This document shows positions 4,321-5,178 of a stretch of 5,178 nt of DNA, piece by piece. This DNA is from Propionibacteriaceae bacterium (GTDB taxonomy: Bacteria; Actinomycetota; Actinomycetes; Propionibacteriales; Propionibacteriaceae). Position 1 is the first letter of the stretch, and the number at the start of each line of letters is the position of its first letter. The stretch covers positions 1 to 5,178 of the forward strand of contig JAIRKB010000059.1 of the NCBI GenBank assembly GCA_031260385.1, in the 5' to 3' direction. The position numbers and the translations under genes are program-made. The notes beneath the pieces are model-generated. The model did no database searches, was not told the DNA's origin, and saw only the letters and a program-made list of their open reading frames with translations.

Positions 4321-5091
4321 TCACACAGCGGGTCGCACTGGATAGCCAGCCTGGGCTAGGGCCTGCTTGACGTCCGCCACCGCTAAGGTTCCGAAATGGA
4401 AGACGCTAGCCGCCAAGACCGCATCGGCTCCGGCTCGTACGGCCGCCACGAAATCTTCGGCCTTACCGGCACCGCCGGAGGCAATCAGCGGTAGCTCAAC
4501 CGCCGCGCGGACGGCTTCAATCATCTCAATATCGAAACCAGCGGTCGTCCCATCGGCATCCATCGAGTTGAGCAGGATCTCCCCCACCCCGCGTTCCGCC
4601 GCTTGCCTTGCCCACCCAATGGCATCCAAGCCCGTGGCTTGCCGACCACCGTGGGTCGTCACCGTGAACCCCGACGCCATCGTCGGATCGCGGCGCGCAT
4701 CGACTGAAAGCACGATCACCTGGTTGCCAAAGCGGGCCGCCACCTCATTGATCAAATCGGGGCGGGTGATTGCCGCCGTATTAATCCCCACCTTGTCGGC
4801 ACCCGCCCGAAGCAGAGCATCAACATCATCAACACTGCGCACCCCGCCGCCAACGGTCAGTGGAATGAAGACCTGTTCGGCCGTGGCCTGGACGACCTGC
4901 AGGGTGGTCGCCCGTTGCTCGACCGATGCCGAAATATCCAGAAAGGTCAGCTCATCGGCTCCCTGGTCGTAATACAACTTTCCCAACTCCACTGGATCAC
5001 CAGCATCACGCAAATCTCGGAAGTTGACGCCCTTGACAACGCGCCCGCCATCCACATCCAAACAAGGGATTACCCTAATAGCCACAGTCAT
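4321..5091 (-). CDS. hisF: Imidazole glycerol phosphate synthase, cyclase subunit
   Basis: HisF is the TIM-barrel cyclase subunit that works with the glutaminase HisH in the cytoplasm: ammonia from glutamine converts PRFAR to imidazole glycerol phosphate and AICAR, linking histidine and purine synthesis. The 256-residue length is normal. The N-terminus is typical (MTVAIRVIPCLDVDGGRVVK). The two catalytic aspartates are Asp12 in CLDVD and Asp131 in SVDARR. Phosphate-binding loops are VGGGV at 80-84 and ASGGAGK at 204-210, and ILLNSMDADGT at 172-182 is conserved. The frame stays open upstream to the window edge, but the ATG at 5091 is chosen because it matches family N-termini and AAGG lies eight bases before it; the extra 29 residues are unlike HisF. 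HisH and other his genes are not in the window, and the next gene downstream is unrelated. Confidence 0.97.
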   Translation of the reverse strand: MTVAIRVIPCLDVDGGRVVKGVNFRDLRDAGDPVELGKLYYDQGADELTFLDISASVEQRATTLQVVQATAEQVFIPLTVGGGVRSVDDVDALLRAGADKVGINTAAITRPDLINEVAARFGNQVIVLSVDARRDPTMASGFTVTTHGGRQATGLDAIGWARQAAERGVGEILLNSMDADGTTAGFDIEMIEAVRAAVELPLIASGGAGKAEDFVAAVRAGADAVLAASVFHFGTLAVADVKQALAQAGYPVRPAV

Positions 5092-5135
5092 GGGTAATAC
5101 CTTACCGTGGCGACTGACTAGTGCTCTGTCCCATC

Positions 5136-5178
5136 TTAAAGGCGGGAAATGAGTGGGGTCAGGCGGTGCAGCTGACAA
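5136..5178 (-). CDS. Possible 3' end of a gene upstream of hisF
   Basis: In the frame starting at 5177 on the minus strand, codons read CQLHRLTPLISRL and then TAA (5136-5138), 44 bases before the hisF ATG. This could be the C-terminus of the preceding gene. It is only 13 codons, another frame also closes here and the hisF frame is open too, so I cannot show that it is coding or name it. Confidence 0.25.
   Translation of the reverse strand, partial: CQLHRLTPLISRL

Noticed and set aside
4367..4972. A 201-codon plus-strand reading frame opposite hisF
   Set aside because: It is dominated by Ala, Ser, Thr and Arg, as expected from the reverse strand of a GC-rich gene, and hisF is certain on the minus strand.
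5092..5178. HisF starting upstream, at or beyond the window edge
   Set aside because: The extra 29 residues (Pro-rich, then ...VSRHGKVLP) do not resemble HisF, while the internal ATG at 5091 gives the family's normal N-terminus with a ribosome site.

Overview
The window reads as part of the chromosome of a mid-GC actinobacterium. The protein sequences of HisF and IlvB, the GTG start of ilvB, and an ilvB attenuator of the kind described in Corynebacterium all point that way. I cannot name the genus from sequence alone. Every convincing gene lies on the minus strand, so in the direction of transcription the order is hisF, a secreted repeat protein, a HIT-family hydrolase, ilvB, then the start of ilvN.

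Housekeeping parts: hisF (4321-5091) encodes the cyclase subunit of imidazole glycerol phosphate synthase for histidine biosynthesis. The HIT protein (2136-2549) is a small nucleotide hydrolase with its own likely promoter. ilvB (216-1946) and ilvN (1-219, cut by the window edge) encode the catalytic and regulatory subunits of acetohydroxyacid synthase, the first common step of branched-chain amino acid synthesis. They overlap by four bases, so they are probably translationally coupled.

Regulation: between the HIT gene and ilvB lies what looks like a complete transcription attenuator. It has a promoter with a perfect TTGACA box, a 9-residue peptide MLRKDLVLL that appears to begin at or very near the transcription start (leaderless), a strong hairpin right after its stop, and an intrinsic terminator with a run of six T just before the ilvB ribosome binding site. 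The four codons before the stop are Leu-Val-Leu-Leu.

Accessory part: a 445-residue secreted protein (2667-4004) sits between hisF and the HIT gene. It has a signal peptide, an unrecognised N-terminal beta-rich domain, a proline linker, three InlB-type (Listeria-Bacteroides) repeats joined by Cys-Pro-Pro linkers, and a short tail rich in Tyr and Cys. It has no LPXTG signal and no C-terminal membrane segment. Its DNA is lower in GC than ilvB (two sampled 60-base lines gave 50-52%, against 62-63% for two ilvB lines). Upstream of it is a 316-base AT-rich gap with several inverted repeats and a run of seven G. This is the most adaptable-looking and least explained part of the window.
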